Shown: positions 24,575-38,475 of the stretch, one piece after another | How positions within the stretch are numbered: the first letter of the stretch is position 1 | How the letters are laid out: each line of letters opens with the position of its first letter | Origin: Prosopocoilus inquinatus | Taxonomy: Eukaryota > Arthropoda > Insecta > Coleoptera > Lucanidae | Reading direction: 5' to 3' | Length of the DNA stretch: 64,000 nucleotides | NCBI GenBank assembly: GCA_036172665.1 | Contig: CM069873.1 | Coordinates: forward strand, 46,036,001 to 46,100,000 | Program-made: the position numbers and the translations under genes | The notes under the pieces: model-generated | Told to the model about the DNA's origin: nothing | The model's database searches: none | Seen by the model: only the letters and a program-made list of their open reading frames with translations

Positions 24575-27500
24575 CTGTGATGTATCTAATCGATCCTTAC
24601 TCATCTATCATGTTATTTGGCGTTTCGATGGACTCCAGTAACTCTGATGTGAGATACAAAGTTCTAGGACGCAGCAGAAGCTGGAAATAGTTTTAAACGA
24701 AACAACACGCATTAGCGTTGTTCCTGTGATGTATCTAATCGATCCTTACTCATCTATCATGTTATTTGACGTTTGGATGGACTCCAGTAACTCTGATGTG
24801 AGATACAAAGTTTTCGGGCGCAGCAGAAGCTGGAAATAGTTCTAAACGAAACAACACGCATTAGCGTTGTTCCTGTGATGTATCTAATCGATCCTTACTC
24901 ATCTATCATGTTATTTGACGTTTGGATGGACTCCAGTAACTCTGATGTGAGATACAAAGTTCTCGGACGCAGCTGAAGCTAGAAATAATTTTAAACGAAA
25001 CAACACGCATTGGCGTTGTTCCTGTGATGTATTTAATCGATCCTTACTCATCTATCATGTTATTTGACGTTTGAATGGACTCCAGTAAATCTGATGTGAG
25101 ATACAAAGTTCTCGGACGCAGCAGAAGCTGGAAATAGTTTTGAACGAAACAACACGTATTAGCTTTGTTCCTGTGATGTATCTAATCGATCCTTACTTAT
25201 CTACTATGTTATTTGACGTTTCGATGGACTCCATCCAGTAACTCTGATGTGAGATACAAAGATTTCGTACGCAGCAGAAGCTGGAAATAGTTTTAAACGA
25301 AACAACACGCATTACCGTTGTTCCTGTGATGTATCTAATCGATCCTTACTCATCTATCATGTTATTTGGCGTTTCGATGAACTCCAGTAACTCTGATGTG
25401 AGATACGAAGTTTTTGGACGCAGCAGGAGCTGGAAATAGTTTTAAACGAAACAACACGTATTAGCGTTGTTCCTGTGATGTATCTAATCGATCCTTACTT
25501 AGCTACTATGTTATTTGACGTTTCGATGGACTCCAGTAACTCTAATGTGAGATACGAAATTTTCGGACGCAGCAGAAGCTGGAAATAGTTTTAAACGAAA
25601 CAACACGTATTAGCGTTGTTCCTGTGATGTATCTAATCGATCCTTACTCATCTATCATGTTATTTGACGTTTGGATGGACTCCAGTAACTCTGATGTGAG
25701 ATACAAAGTTCTCGGACGCAGCAGAAGCTGGAAATAGTTTTGAACGAAACAACACGTATTACCGTTGTTCCTGTGATGTATCTAATGGATCCTTACTTAT
25801 CTATCATGTTATTTGACGTTTGGATGGACTCCAGTAACTCTGATGTGAGATAAAAAGTTCTAGGACGCAGCAGAAGCTGGAAATAGTTTTGAACGAAACA
25901 ACACGTATTAGCGTTGTTCCTGTGATGTATCTAATCGATCCTTACTTATCTATCATGTTATTTGACGTTTGGATGGACTCTAGTAACTCTGATGTGAGAT
26001 ACGAAGTTTTTGGACGCAGCAGGAGCTGGAAATAGTTTTAAACCAAACAACACGTATTAACGTTGTTCGTGTGATGTATCTAATCGATCCTTATTTATCT
26101 ATCATGTTATTTGACGTTTCGATGGACTCTAGTAACTCTGATGTGAGATACGAAGTTTTTGGGCGCAGCAGGAGCTCTAAATAGTTTTAAACGAAGCAAC
26201 ACGTATTAGCGTTGTTCCTGTGATGTATCTAATCGATCCTTACTCATCTATCATGTTATTTGGCGTTTCGATGGACTCCAGTAACTTTGATGTAAGATAC
26301 GAAGTTCTCGGACGCAGCTGAAGCTAGAAATAGTTTTAAACGAAACAACACGCATTAGCGTTGTTCCTGTGATGTATCTAATCGATCCTTACACATCTAT
26401 CATTTTATTTGAAGTATGGATGGACACCAGTAACTCTGATGTGAGATACAAAGTTTACGGACGCAGCAGTAGCTGGAAATAGTTTTAAACGAAACAACAC
26501 GCATTACCGTTGTTTCTGTGATGAATGTAATCGATCCTTACTCATCTATCATGTTATTTGACGTTTGGATGGGCTCCAGTAACTCTGAAGTGAGATACGA
26601 AGTTCTCGGACGCAGCTGAAGCTGGAAATAGTTTTAAACGAAACAACACGCATTAGCGTTGTTCCTGTGATGAATGTAATCGATCCTTACTCATCTATCA
26701 TGTTATTTGACGTTTGGATGGGCTCCAGTAACTCTGAAGTGAGATACGAAGTTCTCGGACGCAGCTGAAGCTAGAAATAGTTTTAAACGAAACAACACGC
26801 ATTAGCGTTGTTCCTGTGATGAATGTAATCGATCCTTACTCATCTATCATGTTATTTGACGTTTCGATGGACTCTAGTAACTCTGATGTAAGATACGAAG
26901 TTCTCGGACGCAGCAGAAGCGGGAAATTGTTTTGAACGAAACAACACGTATTAGCGTTGTGCCTGTGATGTATCTAATCGATCCTTACTTAGCTACTATG
27001 TTATTTGACGTTTCGATGGGCTCCAGTAACTCTAATGTGAGATACGAAATTTTCGGACGCAGCAGAAGCTGGAAATAGTTTTAAACGAAACAACACGTAT
27101 TAGCGTTGTTGCTGTGATGTATCTAATCGATCCTTACTTAGCTACTATGTTATTTCACGTTTCGATGGACTCCAGTAACTCTAATGTGAGATACGAAATT
27201 TTCGGACGCAGCAGAAGCTGGAAATAGTTTTAAACGAAACAACACGCATTAGCGTTGTTCCTGTGATGTATCTAATCGATCCATACTCATCTATCATGTT
27301 ATTTGGCGTTTCGATGGACTCCAGTAACTTTGATGTGAGATACGAAGTTCTCGGACGCAGCTGAAGCTGGAAATAGTTTTAAACGAAACAACACGTATTA
27401 GCGTTGTTCCTGTGATGTATCTAATCGATCCTTACTTAGCTACTATGTTATTTGACGTTTCGATGGACTCCAGTAACTCTAATGTGAGATACGACATTTT

Positions 27501-28285
27501 CGGACGCAGCAGAAGCTGGAAATAGTTTTAAACGAAACAACACGTATTAGCGTTGTTCCTGTGATGTATCTAATCGATCCTTACTCATCTATCATGTTAT
27601 TTGACGTTTGGATGGACTCCAGTAACTCTGATGTGAGATACAGAGTTCTCGGACGCAGCAGAAGCTGGAAATAGTTTTGAACGAAACAACACGTATTAGC
27701 GTTGTTCCTGTGATGTATCTAATCGATCCTTACTTATCTATCATGTTATTTGACGTTTGGATGGACTCCAGTAACTCTGATGTGAGATACAAAGTTCTAG
27801 GACGCAGCAGAAGCTGGAAATAGTTTTAAACGAAACAACACGCATTAGCGTTGTTCCTGTGATGTATCTAATCGATCCTTACTCATCTATCATGTTATTT
27901 GACGTTTGGATGGACTCCAGTAACTCTGATGTGAGATACAAAGTTTTCGGACGCAGCAGAAGCTGGAGATAGTTTTAAACGATACAACACGCATTAGCGT
28001 TGTTCCTGTGATGTATCTAATCGATCCTTACTTAGCTACTATGTTATTTGACGTTTCGATGGACTCCAATAACTCTGATGTGAGATACAAAGTTTTCGGA
28101 CGCAGCAGAAGCTGGAAATAGTTTTGAACGAAACAACACGTATTAGCGTTGTTCCTGTGATGTATCTAATCGATCCTTACTTAGCTACTATGTTATTTGA
28201 CGTTTCGATGGACTCCAATAACTCTGATGTGAGATACAAAGTTTTCGGACGCAGCAGAAGCTGGAAATAGTTTTAAACGAAACAA
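24575..28285. repeat. HOR module M25, copy C
   Basis: This is a full-length match to copy A at 10,587 bp (71 monomers plus two +4 units). Markers are TAGTTCTAAACG (24,837), the 153-bp unit (25,181), AAACCAAAC (26,043), three GATGAATG units near 26,520-26,820 and GATACGACATT (27,493). Its last ~735 bp also form the start of the 23-monomer tandem HOR, so the two modules overlap. GATGAATG units are not seen to the right of about 26.9 kb. Confidence 0.85.
25181..25333 (+). repeat. 153-bp monomer with 4-bp duplication (copy 4)
   Basis: This is the last occurrence of the four-base duplication in the window. It lies 7,007 bp after copy 3, which is 47 monomers plus 4. Confidence 0.95.
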
Positions 28286-30977
28286 CACGCATTAGGGTTG
28301 TTCCTGTGATGTATCTAATCGATCCTTACTCATCTATCATTTTATTTGACGTTTGGATGGACTCCAGTAACTCTGATGTGAGATACAAAGTTTACGGACG
28401 CAGCAGAAGCTGGAAATAGATTTAAACGAAACAACACGCATTACCGTTGTTCCTGTGATGTATCTAATCGATCCTTACTCATCTATCATGTTATTTGGCG
28501 TTTCGATGGACTCCAGTAACTCTGATGTGAGATACGAAGTTTTTGGACGCAGCAGGAGCTGGAAATAGTTTTAAACGAAACAACACGTATTAGCGTTGTT
28601 CCTGTGATGTATCTAATCGATCCTTACTTAGCTGCTATGTTATTTGACGTTTCGATGGACTCCAGTAACTCTAATGTGAGATACGACATTTTCGGACGCA
28701 GCAGAAGCTGGAAATAGTTTTAAACGAAACAACACGTATTAGCGTTGTTCCTGTGATGTATCTAATCGATCCTTACTCATCTATCATGTTATTTGACGTT
28801 TGGATGGACTCCAGTAACTCTGATGTGAGATACAAAGTTCTCGGACGCAGCAGAAGCTGGAAATAGTTTTGAACGAAACAACACGTATTAGCGTTGTTCC
28901 TGTGATGTATCTAATCGATCCTTACTTATCTATCATGTTATTTGACGTTTGGATGGACTCCAGTAACTCTGATGTGAGATAAAAAGTTCTAGGACGCAGC
29001 AGAAGCTGGAAATAGTTTTGAACGAAACAACACGTATTAGCGTTGTTCCTGTGTTGTATCTAATCGATCCTTACTTATCTATCATGTTATTTGACGTTTG
29101 GATGGACTCTAGTAACTCTGATGTGAGATACGAAGTTTTTGGACGCAGCAGGAGCTGGAAATAGTTTTAAACGAAACAACACGTATTAACGTTGTTCGTG
29201 TGATGTATCTAATCGATCCTTATTTATCTATCATGTTATTTGACGTTTCGATGGACTCTAGTAACTCTGATGTGAGATACGAAGTTTTTGGGCGCAGCAG
29301 GAGCTCTAAATAGTTTTAAACGAAGCAACACGTATTAGCGTTGTTCCTGTGATGTATCTAATCGATCCTTACTTATCTATCATGTTATTTGACGTTTGGA
29401 TGGACTCCAGTAACTCTGATGTGATATACAAAGTTTTCGTACGCAGCAGAAGCTGGAAATAGTTTTAAACGAAACAACACGCATTACCGTTGTTCCTGTG
29501 ATGTATCTAATCGATCCTTACTCATCCATCATGTTATTTGGCGTTTCGATGGACTCCAGTAACTCTGATGTGAGATACAATGTTTTCGGACGCAGCAGAA
29601 GCTGGAAATAGTTTTAAACGAAACAACACGCATTAGCGTTGTTCCTGTGATGTATCTAATCGATCCTTACTCATCTATCATGTTATTTGACGTTTGGATG
29701 GACTCCAGTAACTCTGATGTGAGATACAAAGTTATCGGACGCAGCAGAAGCTGGAAATAGTTTTAAACGAAACAACACCCATTACCGTTGTTCCTGTGAT
29801 GTATCTAATCGATCCTTACTCATCTATCATGTTATCTGACGTTTGGATGGACTCCAGTAACTCTGATGTGAGATACAATGTTTTCGGGCGCAGCAGAAGC
29901 TGGAAATAGTTTTAAACGAAACAACACGCATTAGCGTTGTTCCTGTGATGTATCTAATCGATCCTTACTCATCTATCATGTTATTTGGCGTTTCGATGGA
30001 CTCCAGTAACTCTGATGTGAGATACAAAGTTTTCGGACGCAGCAGAAGCTGGAAATAGTTTTGAACGAAACAACACGTATTAGCGTTGTTCCTGTGATGT
30101 ATCTAATCGATCCTTACTTAGCTACTATGTTATTTGACGTTTCGATGGACTCCAATAATTCTGATGTGAGATACAAAGTTTTCGGACGCAGCAGAAGCTG
30201 GAAATAGTTTTAAACGAAACAACACGCATTAGCGTTGTTCCTGTGATGTATCTAATCGATCCTTACACATCTATCATTTTATTTGACGTATGGATGGACT
30301 CCAGTAACTCTGATGTGAGATACAAAGTTTACGGACGCAGCAGAAGCTGGAAATAGTTTTAAACGAAACAACACGCATTACAGTTGTTCCTGTGATGTAT
30401 CTAATCGATCCTTACTAATCTATCATGTTATTTGGCGTTTCGATGGACTCCAGTAACTCTGATGTGAGATACAAAGTTCTCGGACGCAGCTGAAGCTAGA
30501 AATAGTTTTAAACGAAACAACACGCATTAGCGTTGTTCCTGTGATGTATTTAATCGATCCTTACTCATCTATCATGTTATTTGACGTTTGAATGAATTCT
30601 AGTAACTCTGATGTGAGATACAAAGTTCTCGGACGCAGCAGAAGCTGGAAATAGTTTTAAACGAAACAACACGTATTAGCGTTGTTCCTGTGATGTATCT
30701 AATCGATCCTTACTTAGCTACTATGTTATTTGACGTTTCGATGGACTCCAGTAACTCTAATGTGAGATACGAAATTATCGGACGCAGCAGAAGCTGGAAA
30801 TAGTTTTAAACGAAACAACACGTATTAGCGTTGTTCCTGTGATGTATCTAATCGATCCTTACTCATCTATCATGTTATTTGACGTTTGGATGGACTCCAG
30901 TAACTCTGATGTGAGATACAAAGTTCTCGGACGCAGCAGAAGCTGGAAATAGTTTTGAACGAAACAACACGTATTAG
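27550..30977. repeat. 23-monomer HOR, copy 1
   Basis: This is the first of two tandem 3,427-bp (23 x 149) units. Markers repeated at exactly 3,427 bp include GATACAGAGTTC (27,641 and 31,068), GATACGACATT (28,685 and 32,112) and AACACCCATTACC (29,774 and 33,201). No length variants occur inside, so every monomer is 149 bp. Few differences separate the two copies; one is CATCCATCATG near 29,525. The duplication therefore looks recent. Confidence 0.9.
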
Positions 30978-33900
30978 CGTTGTTCCTGTGATGTATCTAA
31001 TCGATCCTTACTCATCTATCATGTTATTTGACGTTTGGATGGACTCCAGTAACTCTGATGTGAGATACAGAGTTCTCGGACGCAGCAGAAGCTGGAAATA
31101 GTTTTGAACGAAACAACACGTATTAGCGTTGTTCCTGTGATGTATCTAATCGATCCTTACTTATCTATCATGTTATTTGACGTTTGGATGGACTCCAGTA
31201 ACTCTGATGTGAGATACAAAGTTCTAGGACGCAGCAGAAGCTGGAAATAGTTTTAAACGAAACAACACGCATTAGCGTTGTTCCTGTGATGTATCTAATC
31301 GATCCTTACTCATCTATCATGTTATTTGACGTTTGGATGGACTCCAGTAACTCTGATGTGAGATACAAAGTTTTCGGACGCAGCAGAAGCTGGAGATAGT
31401 TTTAAACGATACAACACGCATTAGCGTTGTTCCTGTGATGTATCTAATCGATCCTTACTTAGCTACTATGTTATTTGACGTTTCGATGGACTCCAATAAC
31501 TCTGATGTGAGATACAAAGTTTTCGGACGCAGCAGAAGCTGGAAATAGTTTTGAACGAAACAACACGTATTAGCGTTGTTCCTGTGATGTATCTAATCGA
31601 TCCTTACTTAGCTACTATGTTATTTGACGTTTCGATGGACTCCAATAACTCTGATGTGAGATACAAAGTTTTCGGACGCAGCAGAAGCTGGAAATAGTTT
31701 TAAACGAAACAACACGCATTAGGGTTGTTCCTGTGATGTATCTAATCGATCCTTACTCATCTATCATTTTATTTGACGTTTGGATGGACTCCAGTAACTC
31801 TGATGTGAGATACAAAGTTTACGGACGCAGCAGAAGCTGGAAATAGATTTAAACGAAACAACACGCATTACCGTTGTTCCTGTGATGTATCTAATCGATC
31901 CTTACTCATCTATCATGTTATTTGGCGTTTCGATGGACTCCAGTAACTCTGATGTGAGATACGAAGTTTTTGGACGCAGCAGGAGCTGGAAATAGTTTTA
32001 AACGAAACAACACGTATTAGCGTTGTTCCTGTGATGTATCTAATCGATCCTTACTTAGCTGCTATGTTATTTGACGTTTCGATGGACTCCAGTAACTCTA
32101 ATGTGAGATACGACATTTTCGGACGCAGCAGAAGCTGGAAATAGTTTTAAACGAAACAACACGTATTAGCGTTGTTCCTGTGATGTATCTAATCGATCCT
32201 TACTCATCTATCATGTTATTTGACGTTTGGATGGACTCCAGTAACTCTGATGTGAGATACAAAGTTCTCGGACGCAGCAGAAGCTGGAAATAGTTTTGAA
32301 CGAAACAACACGTATTAGCGTTGTTCCTGTGATGTATCTAATCGATCCTTACTTATCTATCATGTTATTTGACGTTTGGATGGACTCCAGTAACTCTGAT
32401 GTGAGATAAAAAGTTCTAGGACGCAGCAGAAGCTGGAAATAGTTTTGAACGAAACAACACGTATTAGCGTTGTTCCTGTGTTGTATCTAATCGATCCTTA
32501 CTTATCTATCATGTTATTTGACGTTTGGATGGACTCTAGTAACTCTGATGTGAGATACGAAGTTTTTGGACGCAGCAGGAGCTGGAAATAGTTTTAAACG
32601 AAACAACACGTATTAACGTTGTTCGTGTGATGTATCTAATCGATCCTTATTTATCTATCATGTTATTTGACGTTTCGATGGACTCTAGTAACTCTGATGT
32701 GAGATACGAAGTTTTTGGGCGCAGCAGGAGCTCTAAATAGTTTTAAACGAAGCAACACGTATTAGCGTTGTTCCTGTGATGTATCTAATCGATCCTTACT
32801 TATCTATCATGTTATTTGACGTTTGGATGGACTCCAGTAACTCTGATGTGATATACAAAGTTTTCGTACGCAGCAGAAGCTGGAAATAGTTTTAAACGAA
32901 ACAACACGCATTACCGTTGTTCCTGTGATGTATCTAATCGATCCTTACTCATCTATCATGTTATTTGGCGTTTCGATGGACTCCAGTAACTCTGATGTGA
33001 GATACAATGTTTTCGGACGCAGCAGAAGCTGGAAATAGTTTTAAACGAAACAACACGCATTAGCGTTGTTCCTGTGATGTATCTAATCGATCCTTACTCA
33101 TCTATCATGTTATTTGACGTTTGGATGGACTCCAGTAACTCTGATGTGAGATACAAAGTTATCGGACGCAGCAGAAGCTGGAAATAGTTTTAAACGAAAC
33201 AACACCCATTACCGTTGTTCCTGTGATGTATCTAATCGATCCTTACTCATCTATCATGTTATCTGACGTTTGGATGGACTCCAGTAACTCTGATGTGAGA
33301 TACAATGTTTTCGGGCGCAGCAGAAGCTGGAAATAGTTTTAAACGAAACAACACGCATTAGCGTTGTTCCTGTGATGTATCTAATCGATCCTTACTCATC
33401 TATCATGTTATTTGGCGTTTCGATGGACTCCAGTAACTCTGATGTGAGATACAAAGTTTTCGGACGCAGCAGAAGCTGGAAATAGTTTTGAACGAAACAA
33501 CACGTATTAGCGTTGTTCCTGTGATGTATCTAATCGATCCTTACTTAGCTACTATGTTATTTGACGTTTCGATGGACTCCAATAATTCTGATGTGAGATA
33601 CAAAGTTTTCGGACGCAGCAGAAGCTGGAAATAGTTTTAAACGAAACAACACGCATTAGCGTTGTTCCTGTGATGTATCTAATCGATCCTTACACATCTA
33701 TCATTTTATTTGACGTATGGATGGACTCCAGTAACTCTGATGTGAGATACAAAGTTTACGGACGCAGCAGAAGCTGGAAATAGTTTTAAACGAAACAACA
33801 CGCAATACAGTTGTTCCTGTGATGTATCTAATCGATCCTTACTAATCTATCATGTTATTTGGCGTTTCGATGGACTCCAGTAACTCTGATGTGAGATACA

Positions 33901-34404
33901 AAGTTCTCGGACGCAGCTGAAGCTAGAAATAGTTTTAAACGAAACAACACGCATTAGCGTTGTTCCTGTGATGTATTTAATCGATCCTTACTCATCTATC
34001 ATGTTATTTGACGTTTGAATGAATTCTAGTAACTCTGATGTGAGATACAAAGTTCTCGGACGCAGCAGAAGCTGGAAATAGTTTTAAACGAAACAACACG
34101 TATTAGCGTTGTTCCTGTGATGTATCTAATCGATCCTTACTTAGCTACTATGTTATTTGACGTTTCGATGGACTCCAGTAACTCTAATGTGAGATACGAA
34201 ATTATCGGACGCAGCAGAAGCTGGAAATAGTTTTAAACGAAACAACACGTATTAGCGTTGTTCCTGTGATGTATCTAATCGATCCTTACTCATCTATCAT
34301 GTTATTTGACGTTTGGATGGACTCCAGTAACTCTGATGTGAGATACAAAGTTCTCGGACGCAGCAGAAGCTGGAAATAGTTTTGAACGAAACAACACGTA
34401 TTAG
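30977..34404. repeat. 23-monomer HOR, copy 2
   Basis: This is the second 3,427-bp unit, nearly identical to the first, with private changes such as CGCAATACAG near 33,801. A third full copy does not follow: after about 34,404 the next unit is TTACTTATC with CTCTAG rather than the expected GATACAGAG unit. Both copies resemble the older segment at 5.0-7.9 kb. Confidence 0.9.
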
Positions 34405-37400
34405 CGTTGTTCCTGTGATGTATCTAATCGATCCTTACTTATCTATCATGTTATTTGACGTTTGGATGGACTCTAGTAACTCTGATGTGAGATACGAAAT
34501 TTTTGGACGCAGCAGGAGCTGGAAATAGTTTTAAACGAAACAACACGTATTAACGTTGTTCGTGTGATGTATCTAATCGATCCTTATTTATCTATCATGT
34601 TATTTGACGTTTCGATGGACTCTAGTAACTCTGATGTGAGATACGAAGTTTTTGGGCGCAGCAGGAGCTCTAAATAGTTTTAAACGAAGCAACACGTATT
34701 AGCGTTGTTCCTGTGATGTATCTAATCGATCCTTACTTATCTATCATGTTATTTGACGTTTGGATGGACTCCAGTAACTCTGATGTTTTCGTACGCAGCA
34801 GAAACTGGAAATAGTTTTAAACGAAACAACACGCATTACCGTTGTTCCTGTGATGTATCTAATCGATCCTTACTCAGCTATCATGTTATTTGACGTTTCG
34901 ATGGACTCCAGTAACTCTGAAGTGAGATGCGAAGTTTTTGGACGCAGCAGGAGCTGGAAATAGTTTTAAACGAAACAACACGTATTAGCGTTGTTCCTGT
35001 GATGTATCTAATCGATCCTTACTTAGCTACTATGTTATTTGAAGTTTCGATGGACTCCAGTAACTCTAATGTGAGATACGAAATTTTCGGACGCAGCAGA
35101 AGCTGGAAATAGTTTTAAACGAAACAACACGTATTAGCGTTGTTCCTGTGATGTATCTAATCGATCCTTACTCATCTATCATGTTATTTGACGTTTGGAT
35201 GGACTCCAGTAACTCTGATGTGAGATACAAAGTTCTCGGACGCAGCAGAAGCTGGAAATAGTTTTGAACGAAACAACACGTATTAGCGTTGTTCCTGTGA
35301 TGTATCTAATCGATCCTTACTTATCTATCATGTTATTTGACGTTTGGATGGACTCCAGTAACTCTGATGTGAGATACAAAGTTCTCGGACGCAGCAGAAG
35401 CTGGAAATAGTTTTGAACGAAACAACACGTATTAGCGTTGTTCCTGTGATGTATTTAATCGATCCTTACTCATCTATCATGTTATTTGACGTTTGAATGG
35501 ACTCCAGTAACTCTGATGTGAGATACAAAGTTCTCGGACGCAGCAGAAGCTGGAAATAGTTTTGAACGAAACAACACGTATTAGCTTTGTTCCTGTGATG
35601 TATCTAATCGATCCTTACTTATCTACTATGTTATTTGACGTTTCGATGGACTCCAGTAACTCTAATGTAAGTAACGAAATTTTCGGACTCAGCAGAAGCT
35701 GGAAATAGTTTTAAACGAAACAACACGTATTAGCGTTGTTCCTGTGATGTATCTAATCGATCCTTACTCATCTATCATGTTGTTTGACGTTTCGATGGAC
35801 TCTAGTAACTCTGATGTAAGATACGAAGTTTTCGTACGCAGCAGAAGCTGGAAATAGTTTTAAACGAAACAACACGCATTACCGTTGTTCCTGTGATGTA
35901 TCTAATCGATCCTGACTCATCTATCATGTTATTTGGCGTTTCGATGAACTCCAGTAACTCTGATGTGAGATACGAAGTTTTTGGACGCAGCAGGAGCTGG
36001 AAATAGTTTTAAACGAAACAACACGTATTAGCGTTGTTCCTGTGATGTATCTAATCGATCCTTACTTAGCTACTATGTTATTTGACGTTTCGATGGACTC
36101 CAGTAACTCTAATGTGAGATACGAAATTTTCGGACGCAGCAGAAGCTGGAAATAGTTTTAAACGAAACAACACGTATTAGCGTTGTTCCTGTGATGTATC
36201 TAATCGATCCTTACTCATCTATCATGTTATTTGACGTTTGGATGGACTCCAGTAACTCTGATGTGAGATACAAAGTTCTCGGACGCAGCAGAAGCTGGAA
36301 ATAGTTTTGAACGAAACAACACGTATTAGCGTTGTTCCTGTGATGTATCTAATGGATCCTTACTTATCTATCATGTTATTTGACGTTTGGATGGACTCCA
36401 GTAACTCTGATGTGAGATAAAAAGTTCTAGGACGCAGCAGAAGCTGGAAATAGTTTTGAACGAAACAACACGTATTAGCGTTGTTCCTGTGATGTATCTA
36501 ATCGATCCTTACTTATCTATCATGTTATTTGACGTTTGGATGGACTCTAGTAACTCTGATGTGAGATACGAAGTTTTTGGACGCAGCAGGAGCTGGAAAT
36601 AGTTTTAAACCAAACAACACGTATCAACGTTGTTCGTGTGATGTATCTAATCGATCCTTATTTATCTATCATGTTATTTGACGTTTCGATGGACTCTAGT
36701 AACTCTGATGTGAGATACGAAGTTTTTGGGCGCAGCAGGAGCTCTAAATAGTTTTAAACGAAGCAACACGTATTAGCGTTGTTCCTGTGATGTATCTAAT
36801 CGATCCTTACTTATCTATCATGTTATTTGACGTTTGGATGGACTCCAGTAACTCTGATGTGAGATACAAAGTTTTCGTACGCAGCAGAAGCTGGAAATAG
36901 TTTTAAACGAAACAACACGCATTACCGTTGTTCCTGTGATGTATCTAATCGATCCTTACTCAGCTATCATGTTATTTGACGTTTCGATGGACTCCAGTAA
37001 CTCTGATGTGAGATACGAAGTTTTTGGACGCAGCAGGAGCTGGAAATAGTTTTAAACGAAACAACACGTATTAGCGTTGTTCCTGTGATGTATCTAATCG
37101 ATCCTTACTTAGCTACTATGTTATTTGACGTTTCGATGGACTCCAGTAACTCTGATGTGAGATACAAAGTTTTCGTACGCAGCAGAAGCTGGAAATAGTT
37201 TTAAACGAAACAACACGCATTACCGTTGTTCCTGTGATGTATCTAATCGATCCTTACTCATCTATCATGTTATTTGACGTTTGGATGGACTCCAGTAACT
37301 CTGATGTGAGATACAAAGTTTTCGGGCGCAGCAGAAGCTGGAAATAGTTTTAAACGAAACAACACGCATTAGCGTTGTTCCTGTGATGTATCTAATCGAT

Positions 37401-38433
37401 CCTTACTCATCTATCATGTTATTTGACGTTTGGATGGACTCCAGTAACTCTGATGTGAGATACAAAGTTCTCGGACGCAGCTGAAGCTAGAAATAATTTT
37501 AGACGAAACAACACGCATTGGCGTTGTTCGTGTGATGTATCTAATCGATCCTTACTTATCTATCATGTTATTTGACGTTTGGATGGACTCCAGTAACTCT
37601 GATGTGAGATACAAAGTTTTCGTACGCAGCAGAAGCTGGAAATAGTTTTAAACGAAACAACACGCATTACCGTTGTTCCTGTGATGTATCTAATCGATCC
37701 TTACTCAGCTATCATGTTATTTGACGTTTCGATGGACTCCAGTAACTCTGATGTGAGATACGAAGTTTTTGGACGCAGCAGGAGCTGGAAATAGTTTTAA
37801 ACGAAACAACACGTATTAGCGTTGTTCCTGTGATGTATCTAATCGATCCTTACTTAGCTACTATGTTATTTGACGTTTCGATGGACTCCAGTAACTCTAA
37901 TGTGAGATACGAAATTTTCGGACGCAGCAGAAGCTGGAAATAGTTTTAAACGAAACAACACGTATTAGCGTTGTTCCTGTGATGTATCTAATCGATCCTT
38001 ACTTATCTATCATGTTATTTGACGTTTGGATGGACTCCAGTAACTCTGATGTGAGATACAAAGTTCTAGGACGCAGCAGAAGCTGGAAATAGTTTTGAAC
38101 GAAACAACACGTATTAGCGTTGTTCCTGTGATGTATCTAATCGATACTTACTCATCTATCATGTTATTTGACGTTTGGATGGACTCCAGTAACTCTGATG
38201 TGAGATACAATGTTTTCGGACGCAGCAGAAGCTGGAAATAGTTTTAAACGATACAACACGCATTAGCGTTGTTCCTGTGATGTATCTAATCGATCCTTAC
38301 TCATCTATCATGTTATTTGACGTTTGGATGGACTCCAGTAACTCTGATGTGAGATACAAAGTTTTCGGGCGCAGCAGAAGCTGGAAATAGTTTTAAACGA
38401 AACAACACGCATTAGCGTTGTTCCTGTGATGTA
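34404..38433. repeat. Mosaic region of 149-bp units
   Basis: No simple HOR period is evident. Parts match distant places: 34,721 onward resembles 8,349 onward (177 monomers away), 35.9-36.75 kb resembles 8.5-9.35 kb, and 35.6-35.8 kb shares GTAACGAAATT and ATGTTGTTTGACG with 23.3-23.4 kb. Units with TTCGTACGCAG recur five times within 34.8-37.7 kb. A one-base change near 34,928 creates an incidental ATG and a 61-codon open frame. No gene is visible. Confidence 0.75.
34721..34857 (+). repeat. 137-bp monomer with 12-bp deletion (copy 2)
   Basis: The deletion endpoints are identical to the unit at 8,349. The distance is 26,372 bp, which equals 177 monomers once the net -1 of intervening indels is counted. 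The two differ slightly (GAAACTGG here, GAAGCTGG there). Common descent by duplication is far likelier than two identical deletions. Confidence 0.95.
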
Positions 38434-38475
38434 TCTAATCGATCCTTACTCATCTATCACGTTATTTGTGATGTA
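38434..38475 (+). repeat. 42-bp remnant monomer (recombination junction)
   Basis: After ATCACGTTATTTG the sequence jumps to TGATGTATTTAATCG, so 107 bp of a unit are missing. The two sides share TG at the join. It is the only severely truncated unit in the window. Just to its right begins sequence whose nearest relatives lie at 53.4 kb, so it marks a boundary between array domains. Confidence 0.95.
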
